Source: Triticum aestivum (taxonomy: Eukaryota > Streptophyta > Magnoliopsida > Poales > Poaceae). From it: 64,000 bases of DNA. Made by a program: the position numbers and the translations under genes. This document shows positions 1-11,554 of this stretch, piece after piece. The notes under the pieces are model-generated. The model saw only the letters and a list, made by a program, of their open reading frames with translations, did no database searches and was not told the DNA's origin. Position 1 is the first letter of the stretch; every line of letters begins with the position of its first letter. The stretch spans positions 64,374,494 to 64,438,493 of the forward strand of contig NC_057812.1 in assembly GCF_018294505.1 (NCBI RefSeq), written 5' to 3'.

Positions 1-2664
1 ATAAATGGGAGATAACATAGTTGGCTTACACTCGCCACGTCAATCAAGTACATAAATAACATTACATCAACCAAACACACATGGCCCGACTACGGCGCCA
101 AAATAACAGAGAACCCAACATGCGACACGGTCCCGATCACCCCCAACTGGGCACCACTACTGATCATCAGGAAAGGAAACATAGTAACATTGAGAGTCCT
201 CGTCGAACTCCCACTTGAGCTCAAACGCGTCTCCTGGAGCGGAATAATCAGGCCCTGCATCTGGTGTAATAGTAATCTGTGAGCCACAGGGACTCAGCAA
301 TCTCGCACCCTCGTGATCAAGACTACTTAAGCTTAAAAGGTATGGCAAGGAAATTATGTGGAGCTGCAGCAAGCGACTAGCAAGTATGGTGGCTACCTTA
401 TTTGCAAAAGAGAGCGAGAAGAGGAGGCAAAGCGCGAGCGAGAAACTAGAGAACAACCTGCACAAACATTACTCCAACACCGTGTCCACTTCCCGGACTC
501 CGCCGAGAAGAGGCCATCACGGTAACACACTCAGTTGATTCATTTTAATTAAGTTAAGGTTCAAGTTATCTACAACCGGACATTAACAAATTCCCATCTG
601 CCCATAACCGCGGGCACGGCTTTTGAAAGTTCAAATCCCTACAGGGGAGTCCCAACTTAGCCCATGACAAGCTCTCACGGTCAACGAAGGAATAGACCTC
701 CTCCCAAGATGTTCCGATCAGACTCGGTATCTGGGTTCTTCAAGACACTTCGACAGGTTAAAACAAGACCAGCAACACCGCCCGAATGTGCCGACAAATC
801 CCGATAGGAGCTGCACATATCTCTTTCTCAAGGCACACTCAGATTGTCTTAGGTACGGGTAGGCCAGCCCAGAGTTGCCCCTGGTGGCCACCGGCAGCTA
901 ACAGGTGGACCAACACTCAGAGGAGCACTGGCCCGGGGAGTTAAAATAATGGTGACCCTTGAGTCTGCAAAACCCAAGGGAAAGAAAAGGCTAGGTGGCA
1001 AATGGTAAAACCAAGGTTGGGCATTGCTGAAAAATCTTTAATCAAGGCGAACTATCAAGGGGTTCCCATTATAACCCAACCGCTTAAGGAATGCAAAATC
1101 CGGGAACATAACACCGATATGACGGAAACTAGGGCGGCAAGAGTGGAACAAAACACTAGGCGAGAGGCCGAGCCTTCCATCCTTTACCAAGTATATAGAT
1201 GCATTAAGATAACAAGATAATATAATGATATCCCAACAAGTAAATAAATGTTCCAACAAGGAACGGCCTCCAATCTTCACCTGCAGCTAGCAACGCTATA
1301 AGATGGGCTGAGCAAAGCGGTAACATAGCCAATCAACGGTTTGCTAGGACATGGTGGGTTAGAGGTTTGACATGGCAATTTGGGAGGCTTGAAAGCAAGT
1401 GGTAGGCATCGTAGCATTGGCATAACAAAGAGCGAGCAAATCTAGCATAGCAAAGATAGTAGTGATTTCGAGGGTATGATCATCTTGCCTGCACAGTTGT
1501 CAGAGTTGACTGGATCCTCGAAAGCAAACTCAACGGGCTCCTCATTAGCGAACTCATCTCCTGGCTCTACCCAAACAAGACAAACAAGCAACAAGGATAC
1601 AATCAACCACGTGCAAGGATCAAGCAATATGATGCAATGATGATATGCTATGCGGGATGCAAAATGCAAGATGTGACAGGATATGCAAGAACCTGGCCTC
1701 AACATGGAAATACAAGGGTGCCACTGGAAAGATGATATGAAATTGCTTGAAAACGATATAAAGAACGCCGGAATCGGAGTTACAGTTTGGAAATGGCAAG
1801 CGATTCAAAAATGACACCGGTCTGCAATTTATAGCAAGTAGCCATCTAATTGCAATGAGATGAACATGCTACAGCAACCAAACATGACAACAAAATACAT
1901 GGCAGGGATGCATACAAGATTCTTAACAAAAGTCTAGCACTGAGCTACGGCCAAGTCGTCCATTAACAGGTTGAAACAAGCATGGCAAAAATGCATATGA
2001 CAAACAGATTTCAGACTTAGTGAAATTAACACTTGTCTGGAATTTCAGATCAGGTAGCCCTCTTCGGAGCAACAAGACTACATGCTACAGGACCTGAACA
2101 TGGCAAAGTAAATCATGGCATGGAGCTACTCAAAGAGCTTAAAAAAAGTCCCTTAGTGACCTTGAGCCAAAAGTGATCAGAGAATACAATTGCAAGCATG
2201 TGAACATAGCAAAAACATAATCAGTTTTCAGACTTGGTGAAAACTGGCACATGCTGAAACATATCTCAAGTAGGCATGTTTACAAGCTCGATGCACTCAC
2301 TACGGTGCAATTCATGACAAGATAAGCATACATCTATCAAGAACACACAACATGCAAGCTAGACATGGCAAGAACAATAGCATAGCATGCATAGATCAAC
2401 TACAACATCATCGGCAAAATTGCAAACAAGTTGACAATCTGCCCAGATTCACAAAGTTGCAAAAGTAGTGCTAGATTGACTCAAGCTAGGTTGCTCCATA
2501 ATTGCAAACAAAGACACGGATGGATATAGCACTACAAGATTAACAAAACATCCTTACTGATCATCCTCAAAAGAGGCACGGATCACTAGGAAACAACATG
2601 AACATATGACAATATGAGATAAACAGATCAAGGACTTTGCAATCTTGTACCACTTTGGAAGCTT

Positions 2665-2696
2665 GAACATATGACAACATGAACATATGACAACAT
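2665..2696. repeat. 16-bp tandem duplication inside the LTR
   Basis: The unit gaacatatgacaacat occurs twice in direct tandem (2665-2680 and 2681-2696). It is a local slippage product within non-coding LTR sequence. Confidence 0.8.
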
Positions 2697-3640
2697 GAAC
2701 AAAGACATGGATGAATTACAAAGTCCCTGAAAACAGAATTAACAAGTGCACCACTTTGCAAGCTTGTACTAGTCACAACACACATCACAAAAATACATGG
2801 GTTGCACCTCTGGAAATATGACAAAACCCTTAACAAAACATATGTAGAGCATCAGGGCATATCATGCACACGTTAATCATGGCAAAAATGACAAAAAGCT
2901 AAATGGAGTAGCAGATCTGACAATTAACTCAAGTAGCCCTCTTCTAACAGCATTTCGGGCGTCAAGATGAACTCAAATGAAAATGATGCAATGGAATGAA
3001 ATGATGTACTCTCTGAGGTGAACATTTTGATATGCTATATGCATGAATCGGAGCTACGGATGCAAAGTTACGGAGCTATGAACAGGGGCACTTGGATTAG
3101 AAAATCCGGGGATTTAGTGAAAAAAACAACCTCTCTCAGATTTAGGGTTTCGGTGGCACGCGAACCGAGGCGGCAGCGCACTGTTCATTGGCGGCGGGGT
3201 TGACACCGGAGGAGGTCGCCGGAGTGGCGGAGCTCGTCGGAGCGGCGACCGGAGCGCGGGGCCCGAGGGACGCGGCGGCGGAGGCGGCGGGCGAGGCGGC
3301 GCGGCCTGGCGGGCGAGGCGGCGGCGATGGCGCGGCGAAGGCGGTGCGGTCCGGCCGGGCGGCGGCGCGGCAGAGGTCGGGCCGGCTCGGGAGGAGAAGG
3401 GCGGCGCGGGCTGCGGTCAACGGGAGAGGAGGCGGGGCCCGGGCGCGCGCGGAGAGGGCCGGCCTTGGGCTTCCCGGGCCCGGCAGCGCGGCGATGCGGT
3501 CCCGCGGGGAATGATGAGACGCCACGTGGCGGCGGAGGCGGAGTTCGGACGTGTCCGTCGGCGGGGGAAAAATGTCCCGGTGCGCCATGATGAGATCTAG
3601 GGTTAGGGGGAGGAGGAGACCCGGGATTTCGTGGAGGGAT

Positions 3641-3650
3641 CTATTTATAG
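3641..3650 (-). promoter_or_regulatory. TATA box of the family Z LTR
   Basis: The minus strand reads CTATAAATAG, followed by a GC-rich segment, as expected for the U3/R promoter of a plant LTR. It lies about 520 bases inside the LTR 5' end. Confidence 0.5.
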
Positions 3651-4171
3651 GCATAGAGGGAGCTAGGAGAGTCCAAATGAGGTGTGGTTTTTGGCCACGC
3701 GATCGTGATGATGGAGCAGGTTTAGGTGGGTTTTGGGCCAAATTGGAGGGGTGTTGGGCTGCAACACACACGAGGCCTTTTCGGTCCCTCGGTTAACCGT
3801 TGGAGTATCAAACGAAGTCCAAATGATACAAAACTTGACAGGCGGTCTACCGGTAGTAAACCAAGGCCGCTTGGCATGTCTAGGTCCAATCCGGAAATGT
3901 TTAATCCCCACACTTGAAAGAAAGCTAGAAATGACCATCGGAGGAGAACGAAGCGCCGGAGTGCAAAACGGGCAACGGGGAAAATGCTCGAATGCATGAG
4001 ATGAACACGTATGCAAATGCAATGCACATGATGACATGATATGAGATGCATGACAACTACAACAACACACGGATACAAAATCCCGAACCCGAGAAAATAA
4101 ATTAACTTAACTCCGGAAACGGCAAGAGTTGGAGTACAAATTGGGAAAGTTACATCCTGGGTGTTACACTT

Positions 4172-4587
4172 ACATAGCGCACCAGATGAAATAATGCGGG
4201 GTCCGTCTCGTGATCTCCGTTGGCAACCTAGGGTGGTCTACCATACCCGTCACGGCTGGGGTAGTAGTATAATGAGCGACAGTTAACTCTAGGCGACAAG
4301 TGCCGGAGTTGAACTATAGCTTCTCGGGCAGCTAGTTGGATGGCTTGTGGCTCAAAGGAAGTTGTCCTTCCGGTGAACCTGTAGGGGCGTTCTGGCGATA
4401 GACATCTACCATACACATGCACAGTGGCCCAAAATTGACGGCTCTCACCGCTCATGGACCCTTGGTACACAACATATTCTGGGGGCTCTTCGAATGCAAA
4501 GGCACAGCGGTTGAGGTTTGCTAGCACGGTCACAAAACCTCGAAGGTTGGTTGCTGTGGTCTCATTGTGAACAATGGGTCCTGGCAT
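4172..4587 (-). pseudogene. Short ORF in element X leader, dsRNA-binding-domain-like, truncated
   Basis: The frame starts at ATG 4587 and is open for 119 codons to an amber stop at 4228-4230. It then stays open for 19 more codons up to the inserted LTR at 4168, so the stop is probably a mutation and the original protein was longer. The protein is not a typical Gag: it has no zinc knuckle and no protease motif. The order PEYVVYQG, FWATVHVYG, YRFTG, AAREAIVQL resembles the beta-beta-beta-alpha pattern of a double-stranded-RNA-binding domain, with the alanine-rich final helix. That resemblance is my inference from pattern only; it could be an unrelated plant-specific domain. A TATA-like box lies 64 bases upstream of the ATG, between the PBS and the ORF, suggesting an acquired gene with its own promoter. 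Confidence 0.5.
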
Positions 4588-4643
4588 TTTACCTCGGTTT
4601 GGGGTTAGAGGTTGTGTTGTGCTGGGTCGAGGCTAGCGTGCCC

Positions 4644-4651
4644 TTTTTATA
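4644..4651 (-). promoter_or_regulatory. TATA-like box upstream of the element X ORF
   Basis: The minus strand reads TATAAAAAGGG, followed after about 30 bases by a CA-rich stretch and then the ATG at 4587. Spacing fits a plant core promoter with a short 5' UTR. It lies outside the LTR, so it is not the element's main promoter. Confidence 0.45.
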
Positions 4652-4889
4652 GAAAAAGGGGGCGGAGTCTTCCTTCGCACGCTTGCAAAAAAGACTATTC
4701 AGGGGCCAGTCACTTGCGTGTGATCGACAGGCTAGGCTGATAGGTTGGGCACCAACTACCAAAAGGTGTCGGGTCACTGTGTGGCTATCTTACACGAGAA
4801 GCTTGGCCGGGGTTTGGTTAAGGTCTGGTGGGTTGGTTTACCTAGGTTTTTCGACATGGATAAGATAGGATTAGCCAATGGTCAGCCTG

Positions 4890-4901
4890 GCTCTGATACC
4901 T
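4890..4901 (-). promoter_or_regulatory. Primer-binding site of element X
   Basis: The minus strand reads AGGTATCAGAGC, one mismatch from the initiator-tRNA-Met PBS TGGTATCAGAGC. It sits 4 bases inside the LTR boundary at 4906. This fixes the orientation of X as minus and identifies the LTR on its right as the 5' LTR. Confidence 0.75.
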
Positions 4902-5439
4902 AGTTTGTCAGGACCGGATTTTCGGGTATTAATTTCCCAAAAGCGGCCCTTGTGCTCACCATCCCCAGGATTACTGTTAGCTGATAAGGCACCAACTTGA
5001 TACAGAAACTCCAAATAAAATACAGGATGTGTAGTACAAGACCATTTTGGCCTATGAGTACAACAAATGGTTTGCTAGTGGCTGAAGGCCGAAGCGGTTT
5101 GTGAATCACCAGTGTCTATGGGACTCCATTTCCCACAGGAATAGCTGACCAGGATAACTCCTATCTTCGCGAGGCTGCTATCACCATTGCATAGGTTCCG
5201 GGGCTGTCATCACAACGCTCCTCTTCACGCAAGAAATCTGGCCAAGACAATAGCCAGGGACAAGCCAGTGAGTACTTTGAATCTACTCGCAAACATTGAG
5301 AACATAGGTATAATATAGCCATTGATAATCATGTTTTGAAATATTCTATGATTACTTTGTCAGTTATGAAATAAGGTTCATGACGCACGCAAGCAGATCA
5401 TTCGAATAAAACATGAGTAAACAATCAGGGAGTAGAAAT

Positions 5440-5790
5440 GAAAAGCACCGATCGGGTGTCTGAAGCGACACCTCGAAGGGATAATAATATGAAGCATGCC
5501 TCAGTCGGGCGTCTGAGCGACACCACATAAAGGGCTTATATATAAAAGGAATAACAAGCATGCCACAGTCGGGCATCTATGAGACACCACATAAAGGGCT
5601 TATAAGTAAATGAAATAACAAGCATGCCACAGTCGGGCGTCTGTGCGACACCACATAAAGGGCTTATAAGTAAATGAAATGACAAGCCTGCCACAGTCGA
5701 GCGTCTGAGCGACACCACATAAAGGGCTTATAAGTAAATGAAATGACAAGCCTGCCACAGTCGGGCGTCTGAGCGACACCACATAAACGG
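5440..5790. repeat. 64-bp minisatellite in the element X LTR
   Basis: The core gccacagtcgggcgtctg recurs at about 5562, 5626, 5690 and 5754, an exact 64-base spacing. More diverged copies lie at about 5499 and 5447. The intervening sequence (gcgacaccacataaaggg) is equally conserved, so this is a true tandem repeat with no spacers. The three right-hand copies are the most alike. Confidence 0.9.
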
Positions 5791-5878
5791 CTTATATAAG
5801 AATAATCACAGTGAATATCCGAGAGGTAGAACCGTCCCAGGGATACTCAATAATTCAAATGACATAAATGGTTAGTCC

Positions 5879-5910
5879 ATAATAATAATAATAATAATCA
5901 TAATCATCAT
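5879..5910. repeat. ATA/ATC trinucleotide run
   Basis: A simple repeat of (ATA)n passing into an ATC-type run, within non-coding LTR sequence just after the minisatellite. Confidence 0.9.
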
Positions 5911-7710
5911 ACATCACAGGTCATAATCAATGTTCTGGTTTAGTAGTTTTTCCTCCGAAGACCGACACTAAGACCGACACTTGACCCATCCCAGACTGTA
6001 GTCCTTAACCATGGACACGGCTATTCGAATAGGTATAATATCTCTACAGAGGGTGTACTCTTTACCCACGAGTAACGGATTTCTTTAGTCCATCAGAACT
6101 AATTCCGTCTATGGTCTTTTAGTCGAAAACATGCCTGACTTGCACAGACCAGCTTAACTTTACTCGTGTCAGGAATCACCCACGAAACCTGTTAAGCAAA
6201 ACTCTAAGTGGGGAGGCTACAACCTCGCGTAGCATGGGATCAAATTTCTATCGCGCGCTCTAAGGGGTGCCCCCCTCTCGGTCCCAACCGGAAACACCCA
6301 AGCCCCCGGACCAGGTGGCATGCCTACCGGATGCAGCCGGTATCTTCCACCATGGCCTCTCTGTATGGTGTGTGCTAGGACAGGGGTTGACAACTTACTG
6401 AACCGTACCCTACCTACGGCAGGGACAAGTGGCAGCATGAAACAAGTATGGGGGTTACTGGAACAAAACTCGATATATGTCCGACTCAGGAGGCTTAAGT
6501 ATTTCCTGCATGATTAGCTCAAGAATTTATATTCCACACCCATCAGACAGCACCACCCCTCATAATACCTCCCCCTGCCCCACCGGGCATAACCGTCTCA
6601 ACGAGGGGTTAGGGACAAGCTCGTGTCTACCCAAGACAGAGGCTTTCCCGGATCCTTCCCGGTAGGCATGAGAGGCATATGAGGGTGATTGCTATCACAA
6701 GCATATGCATTTCCAACAGCAAGAATTTTCATTATACATTCAAAGCGTATGATCATGTCGTCACATAAAAATAAATAATGCTTCATGCCGAGGTGGTGTT
6801 ATAACCATATCAAAAAATCTACAAAATATTATGCCAGGGTTCAGAATGCTTGCCTTCAAGTTGTGGAGAGGCAGGGTGCATTCCAAAACTTTTGAAAGTT
6901 TCCTCCTTTAAACTCCTATTTTTGAAAATATACAAATAACACATACTTTAAAAACATTACAAAAAAGTTGTTTGGAAAATTTTGAAATAAATACGAAAAT
7001 AAACTAGACCATATTTGGGAAACAACAGAAAAAGAATCAAATCATTTGGATTTATATTTTAAAAGTTATAGCCAGTCAAAGATTGGTAAAATTCTGTTTT
7101 TTTTAAATAAAACAGAAAAGAAAACGTTTCAAAAGGGAATACGCTTTCGAACCAGGGGAGACGTACGTGGGGATTTTACGCTTCCACATAAAACCACGTG
7201 AACGGGGATGGGTCGCTGACAGTGGGTCCAGGGGGCCCACTGGTCAGGTTTGACCAGTCGTCCCAGCCTCCTTCTTCTTCTGGCCGAATAGAGGTGAGGC
7301 TCCGGCGATCAACGCCGGCGAACGGCGGCTTCTCGAGGGCATCTGAGGGCAGGGATGGACCCGCCAGACCGAGGCGGTCCTCGCGGTGGTCGAGGGAGCG
7401 ACGGGGATGGAGGGAGTCACCGGTGACGAGCTTCACGGCGGACGGCGGCCTCGGGGGAGTTGGGGCTTCGCGCTACGGTGGTTCCCGAGCGGGTTTGAGG
7501 TGTTGGGTGGCTCCGCATGGTCATGGGGAGTCGGACGGTGGTGCTAGATGGATGGGAGGGGCTCGGGTTGCGACTGAATGGATCGGAGGGCGGCGCCGGC
7601 TGTACTGGCCGGAGATGGGGAAGAAGACCTTCCCTGGTCGATTGACTACTACGGGGGTGCTAGGTGGGGTGGCTTGAGGTCGCCTGAGGTTTCGGAGAGG
7701 CTTGGGGCTC

Positions 7711-7720
7711 CTTATATAGG
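7711..7720 (-). promoter_or_regulatory. TATA box of the element X LTR
   Basis: The minus strand reads CCTATATAAG and is followed by the GC-rich block of the LTR. This is the expected place for the LTR promoter of the minus-strand element. Confidence 0.5.
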
Positions 7721-9160
7721 CGGTTGAGGTCGGCTCCGACGATGGCCGTGGATAAGATCGCCGGCGACCTCCATTCTGTAGCTAGGGCGACGTGGCGGCG
7801 ACGTGTGCTAGAGGACGGGCTTGCGGACGAGCTTGAGCTTCTCCAGGGGGCAGCTGGCGAGCGCTAGTGGCTCGGGCGGCGCTGTCCACGGCAGAGGTTG
7901 CTGTGGCTGCCTGCTAGCCGCAGTGGCCGACCTAACGGCAGAGCTGTGGAGCTCCAGGGGTAGCTCTGAGACGCGGGAGGGGTCGGGCGCGTCCACTGGG
8001 AGAGGGGAAGGGCCAGAACGGCCGCGGGGTGGCGGCAACGGAACGCGGCGGATCGGTGCGTGCGCGTGCAAAACGTGCGCTCTGGGCGCGCCCAGAGCAT
8101 GCACGCCAAGCGTTCGGCGAAATGCCAGGGTGTGCTAGAGGGCATAGAAGAGGCTGGGGATTAGCTGGCCTGGGTTAGGGTTAGCTAGGAGCTTAGTGCA
8201 CATGCCAGTATGTCCAGAGGGGCAAGATCACAGTGCAAAACAAAAATCATGCCAAAACTGGCCATGCACACCAGGTGTTTGATAAAATTCCATGTGCATC
8301 TCGGCAACTCTTGGGGTGGCCAAACTTTCCAGATTGGGGTCTCGTTAGGTGATATAGAGGGTGGCAATGTTAGTTTGTTAAAAGCAAAAACTTGTCAGTT
8401 AAAGTTTGTGAGAAACTGATTCTGGACAGAAAGTAAAAGGCACTGTTGCATGCACTTAAAATCCTCCAATGGGTCCACTCTTCTTGACTTAAGGGTTTTG
8501 CAAGATGGGCTATAAGCAGGAAAAGAAATCATAGCTAAAAGGGCAAGTTAAATGATGGTTGCTGTACAAATCACCATGTTGGACCAGAACGAAAAGAGGT
8601 TGATTCACTCAAATATTTCAAAGGGCAACTCTAGGTTTTTGCATAAGGTTGAATTACATACTACTACTAACATCCCACAATTTTGGTGGAGGTTTTAAAA
8701 GAATATTTAAATAGGTTGCAGTGCAAAATTGCCCACTGGACCAGATTTGAAAACTTGGTGTAGAACTCAAAATATCCAATGAATGAAATATATTTTTTTC
8801 ATAAAAGTGATTTAAAAACATCACATGACATCCCCAAATTTTGGTTGGAATTTTAAATAAATTTATCAAATGGTTGTACTTCAAAAAGAGCTCCAAAACT
8901 AATGAAAAATCACTTTAAGGAATAAAGCTCAGAGAGAAATAATTATGCAAATAAATTCCACTGATAATAGAAATGTTTTTCTTGAAAGGGCAAACAAGTC
9001 CAATAATATATTTGGAAAGTTTATTCACTTGAGGTAAAAACTCCATAATAATAAGGAAAAGAATGGTTCTGAAATCAAAAGAACATCCAGAAAATAAAAG
9101 TTTAAATTTCCTGGCAAAATTTTAATTAATAAAACAAGGTTAAAATTTTGGGGTGTCACA

Positions 9161-10150
9161 CTATACCTACATATATATGGTATCTACATGCCGTTCCAAG
9201 TAAATTTGTATGTGCCGAACTCTAAACCTTCAAATAAATATCCTGTTTTGTATGCTCGAATAGCTCATGTATCAAATAGGGCTGTCCGTATCTTCCATGT
9301 TAGGCGGGTTATTCTCAAGAGCAGTGGACTCCGCTCCTCACTCACGAGATAAATGGCTGGTCACCAGGATGCCCAGTCCCATGGTTTATGGAAACTAAAT
9401 CAAAATAATTGCAAACAAAACTCACCCTGGGACTCTTGTTAGTTGGAGGCACTCGTTGTTTCGAGCAAGCCAAGGGTTGGTGCTTGTGGTGGAAGGGGGA
9501 GTATAAACTTTACCATTCTGTTTGGGAACCACCTATAATGTGCGTAGCATGGAAGATATCTCCATCTCTTGGTTGTTATGTTGACAATGAAAGTATACCG
9601 CTCAAAATATTATTCACCTCTGTTTCAAAACCGAGCTCTGGCACCTCTACAAATCCCTGCTTCCCTCTGCGAAGGGCCTATCTATTTACTTTTATGCTGA
9701 GTCATCATCCTCTTATTAAAAAGCACCAGTTGGAGAGCACTGCTGTCATTTGCATTCATTATTGTTAGTTTACGTTGGGTATGACTTGACTAGATCTCTT
9801 TTACCATGAATTACAATGTCTAGTCAGTCCTAGGTCTTTAAAGGTGCTCTGCATTTATGTTTTGCAGTCTCAGAAAGGGCTAGCGAGATACCACCTTGTT
9901 TTGAGAAAGTGTTGTCATCCGAGTTTTATTATTATGGCTCGCTAGTTGATTATGCTATTGATATGAGTAACTTGAGACATATGCGTTATTGCGAATGTGA
10001 TTAGTTATAATCTTTGCTAAAAACTTGAATCCTGGCTTTACATATTTACAACAACAAGAGAAAATAGAGTTTGTAAAAGTTTTTCTTTATCACTTTCAGT
10101 TTGTCAACTGAATTGCTTGAGGACAATCAAAGGTTTAAGCTTGGGGGAGT
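9161..10150 (+). mobile_element. 3' internal remnant of Athila/Sabrina-like element S1
   Basis: This is the region just upstream of the 3' LTR of a plus-strand Athila-like element, ending in a polypurine tract. It matches my memory of the non-coding 3' region of Sabrina/WHAM-type Triticeae elements. It is cut on the left by insertion of element X, so gag-pol of S1 is not visible. A 119-codon ORF (9409-9768) has no family signature and other frames are full of stops, so I treat the region as 3' untranslated. Confidence 0.7.
10140..10150 (+). promoter_or_regulatory. Polypurine tract of S1
   Basis: The sequence cttgggggagt ends exactly where the LTR begins (TGATACGTCT at 10151). It primes plus-strand DNA synthesis in LTR retrotransposons and fixes S1 as a plus-strand element. 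Confidence 0.85.
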
Positions 10151-11554
10151 TGATACGTCTCCAACATATCTATTTTTCCAAACACTTTTGCCCTTGTTTT
10201 GGACTCTAACTTGCATTATTTGAATGGAACTAACCCGGACTAACGCTGTCATCAGCAAAATTACCATGGTGTTATTTATGTGCAGGAACAAACGTTCTCG
10301 GAATGACCTGAAACTTTACGGAGACACTTTCCAGAAATTAAGAAAAATACCTGCCAAAGATGAAGGCCAGGGGCCCCACCGTCTTGCCACGAGGGTGGGG
10401 GCTCGCCCCCCTACCTCATGGGCCCCCTGTTGCATCTCCGACTCCAACTACACCTCCATATATTGAGTTTCGATGAGAAAAAAAATCAGAGAGAAGAAAT
10501 CATCACGTTTTACGATACGGAGCCGCCGCCAAGCCCTAAAACCTCTCGGGAGGGCTGATCTGGAGTCCGTTCGGCGCTCCGAAGAGGGGAATCCGTCGCC
10601 ATCGTCATCATCAACCATCCCCCATCACCAATTTCATGATGCCCACCGCCGTGCTTGAGTAATTCCATCGTAGGCTTGCTGGACGGTGATGGGTTGGATG
10701 GGATCTATCATGTAGTCGAGTTAGTTTTTGTTAAGGTTTGATCCCTAGTGTCCACTATGTTCTGAGATTGATGTTGCTATGACTTTGCTATTCTTAATGC
10801 TTGTCACTAGGGCCCGAGTGCCATGACTTCAGATCTGAACCTATTATGTTTTCATCAATATATGAGTGTTCTTGATCCTATCTTGCAAGTCTATAGTCAC
10901 CTATTATGTGTTATGATCCGTTAACCCCGAAGTGACAATAATCGGGATACATACCGGTAATGACCGTAGTTGAGGGAGTTCATGTGTTCACTATGTGTTA
11001 ATGCTTTGTTACGGTTCTCTATTAAAAGGAGGCCTTAATATCCCTTAGTTTCCATAAGGACCCCGCTGCCACGGGAGGATAGGACAAAAGATGTCATGCA
11101 AGTTCTTTTCCATAAGCACGTATGACTATATTCGGAATACATGCCTACATTATATCAATGAACTGGAGGTAGTTCTATGTCACCCTAGGTTATGACTGTT
11201 ACATGACGAACCGCATCCGGCATAATTCTCCATCACCGATCCATTTCCTATGAGCTTTCCATATATTGTTCTTCACTTATTTACTTTTCCATTGCTATTG
11301 CAATCATCACTACAAAATACCAAAAACATTGCTTTTACTACTGTTACCTTTTGCTACCGTTATCACCACTATCATATTACTTTGCTACTAAACACTTTGC
11401 TACAGATATTAAGTTTCTAGGTGTGGTTGAATTGACAACTCAGCTGCTAATACTTGAGAATATTCTTTGGCTCCCCTTGTGTCGAATCAATAAATTTGGG
11501 TTGAATACTCTACCCTCGAAAACTGTTGCGATCCCCTATACTTGTGGGTTATCA
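10151..11554 (+). mobile_element. 3' LTR of Athila/Sabrina-like element S1
   Basis: The LTR begins TGATACGTCTCC and ends GGGTTATCA, total 1404 bases, with a PPT directly upstream. The last 170 bases resemble a conserved LTR end of Triticeae Sabrina/WHAM-type elements as I remember them. It is inserted in the old Gypsy fragment R0, which resumes at 11555. The 5-base flank on the right is accgg; the matching left flank is lost because X truncates the element. No coding content. Confidence 0.85.

Larger units (their letters stand above)
1..4168 (-). mobile_element. Long LTR of family Z, cut by the left window edge
   Basis: On the minus strand this begins TGTAACACCC at 4168 and runs leftward past position 1. 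It is a relative, in opposite orientation, of the solo LTR at 46854-59320: the block at 150-350 is the reverse complement of 58840-59050, and the blocks around 1050-1200 and 3900-4160 also match it. About 100 bases of the 3' end lie outside the window. The interior has a TATA box near 3645, a GC-rich stretch (3180-3550) and long AT-rich non-coding sequence. No gag or pol is adjacent, so I cannot tell a solo LTR from one end of a full element. It interrupts the leader of element X at 4168/4169. The several ORFs of 60-200 codons inside are not supported as genes. Confidence 0.8.
4169..4905 (-). mobile_element. Internal 5' leader of LTR element X
   Basis: This lies immediately 3' (minus strand) of the LTR at 4906-9160 and opens with a tRNA-type primer-binding site, so it is the start of the internal region of element X. 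It carries a TATA-like box and a short ORF instead of a recognisable gag. The rest of X is cut off at 4168/4169 by the inserted family Z LTR and lies outside the window. Confidence 0.7.
4906..9160 (-). mobile_element. 5' LTR of element X (4.25 kb)
   Basis: On the plus strand it opens TGTCAGGACC and ends GGGTGTCACA; read on the minus strand it has the usual TG...CA ends. It is bounded on the left by a PBS and on the right by the truncated 3' end of element S1, into which X inserted. Its layout (mosaic of AT-rich blocks, a GC-rich block at 7180-8110, and an AT-rich end) resembles the long LTRs of chromovirus Y in this window, but the sequence is a different family. It contains a 64-bp minisatellite, a trinucleotide run and a TATA box near 7715. 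The ORFs in the GC-rich block are not supported as genes. Confidence 0.8.

Noticed and set aside
3142..3796. Overlapping ORFs of up to 209 codons on both strands in a GC-rich block
   Set aside because: They lie just after a TATA box inside an LTR, are low-complexity (Ala/Arg/Gly/Pro-rich), overlap in several frames, and show no domain. GC-rich sequence has few stops by chance.
5440..5790. Regular 64-bp repeats considered as a CRISPR-like array
   Set aside because: The whole unit is conserved with no variable spacers, there is no cas gene, and it lies within a plant LTR.
7176..8145. ORFs of 86-159 codons on both strands in the X LTR
   Set aside because: Same situation: GC-rich LTR block, composition-driven, no recognisable domain.
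9409..9768. 119-codon plus-strand ORF near the 3' end of S1, considered as an env-like gene
   Set aside because: No signal peptide, membrane segment or known domain; neighbouring sequence in all frames is full of stops. It is more likely the non-coding 3' region of the element.
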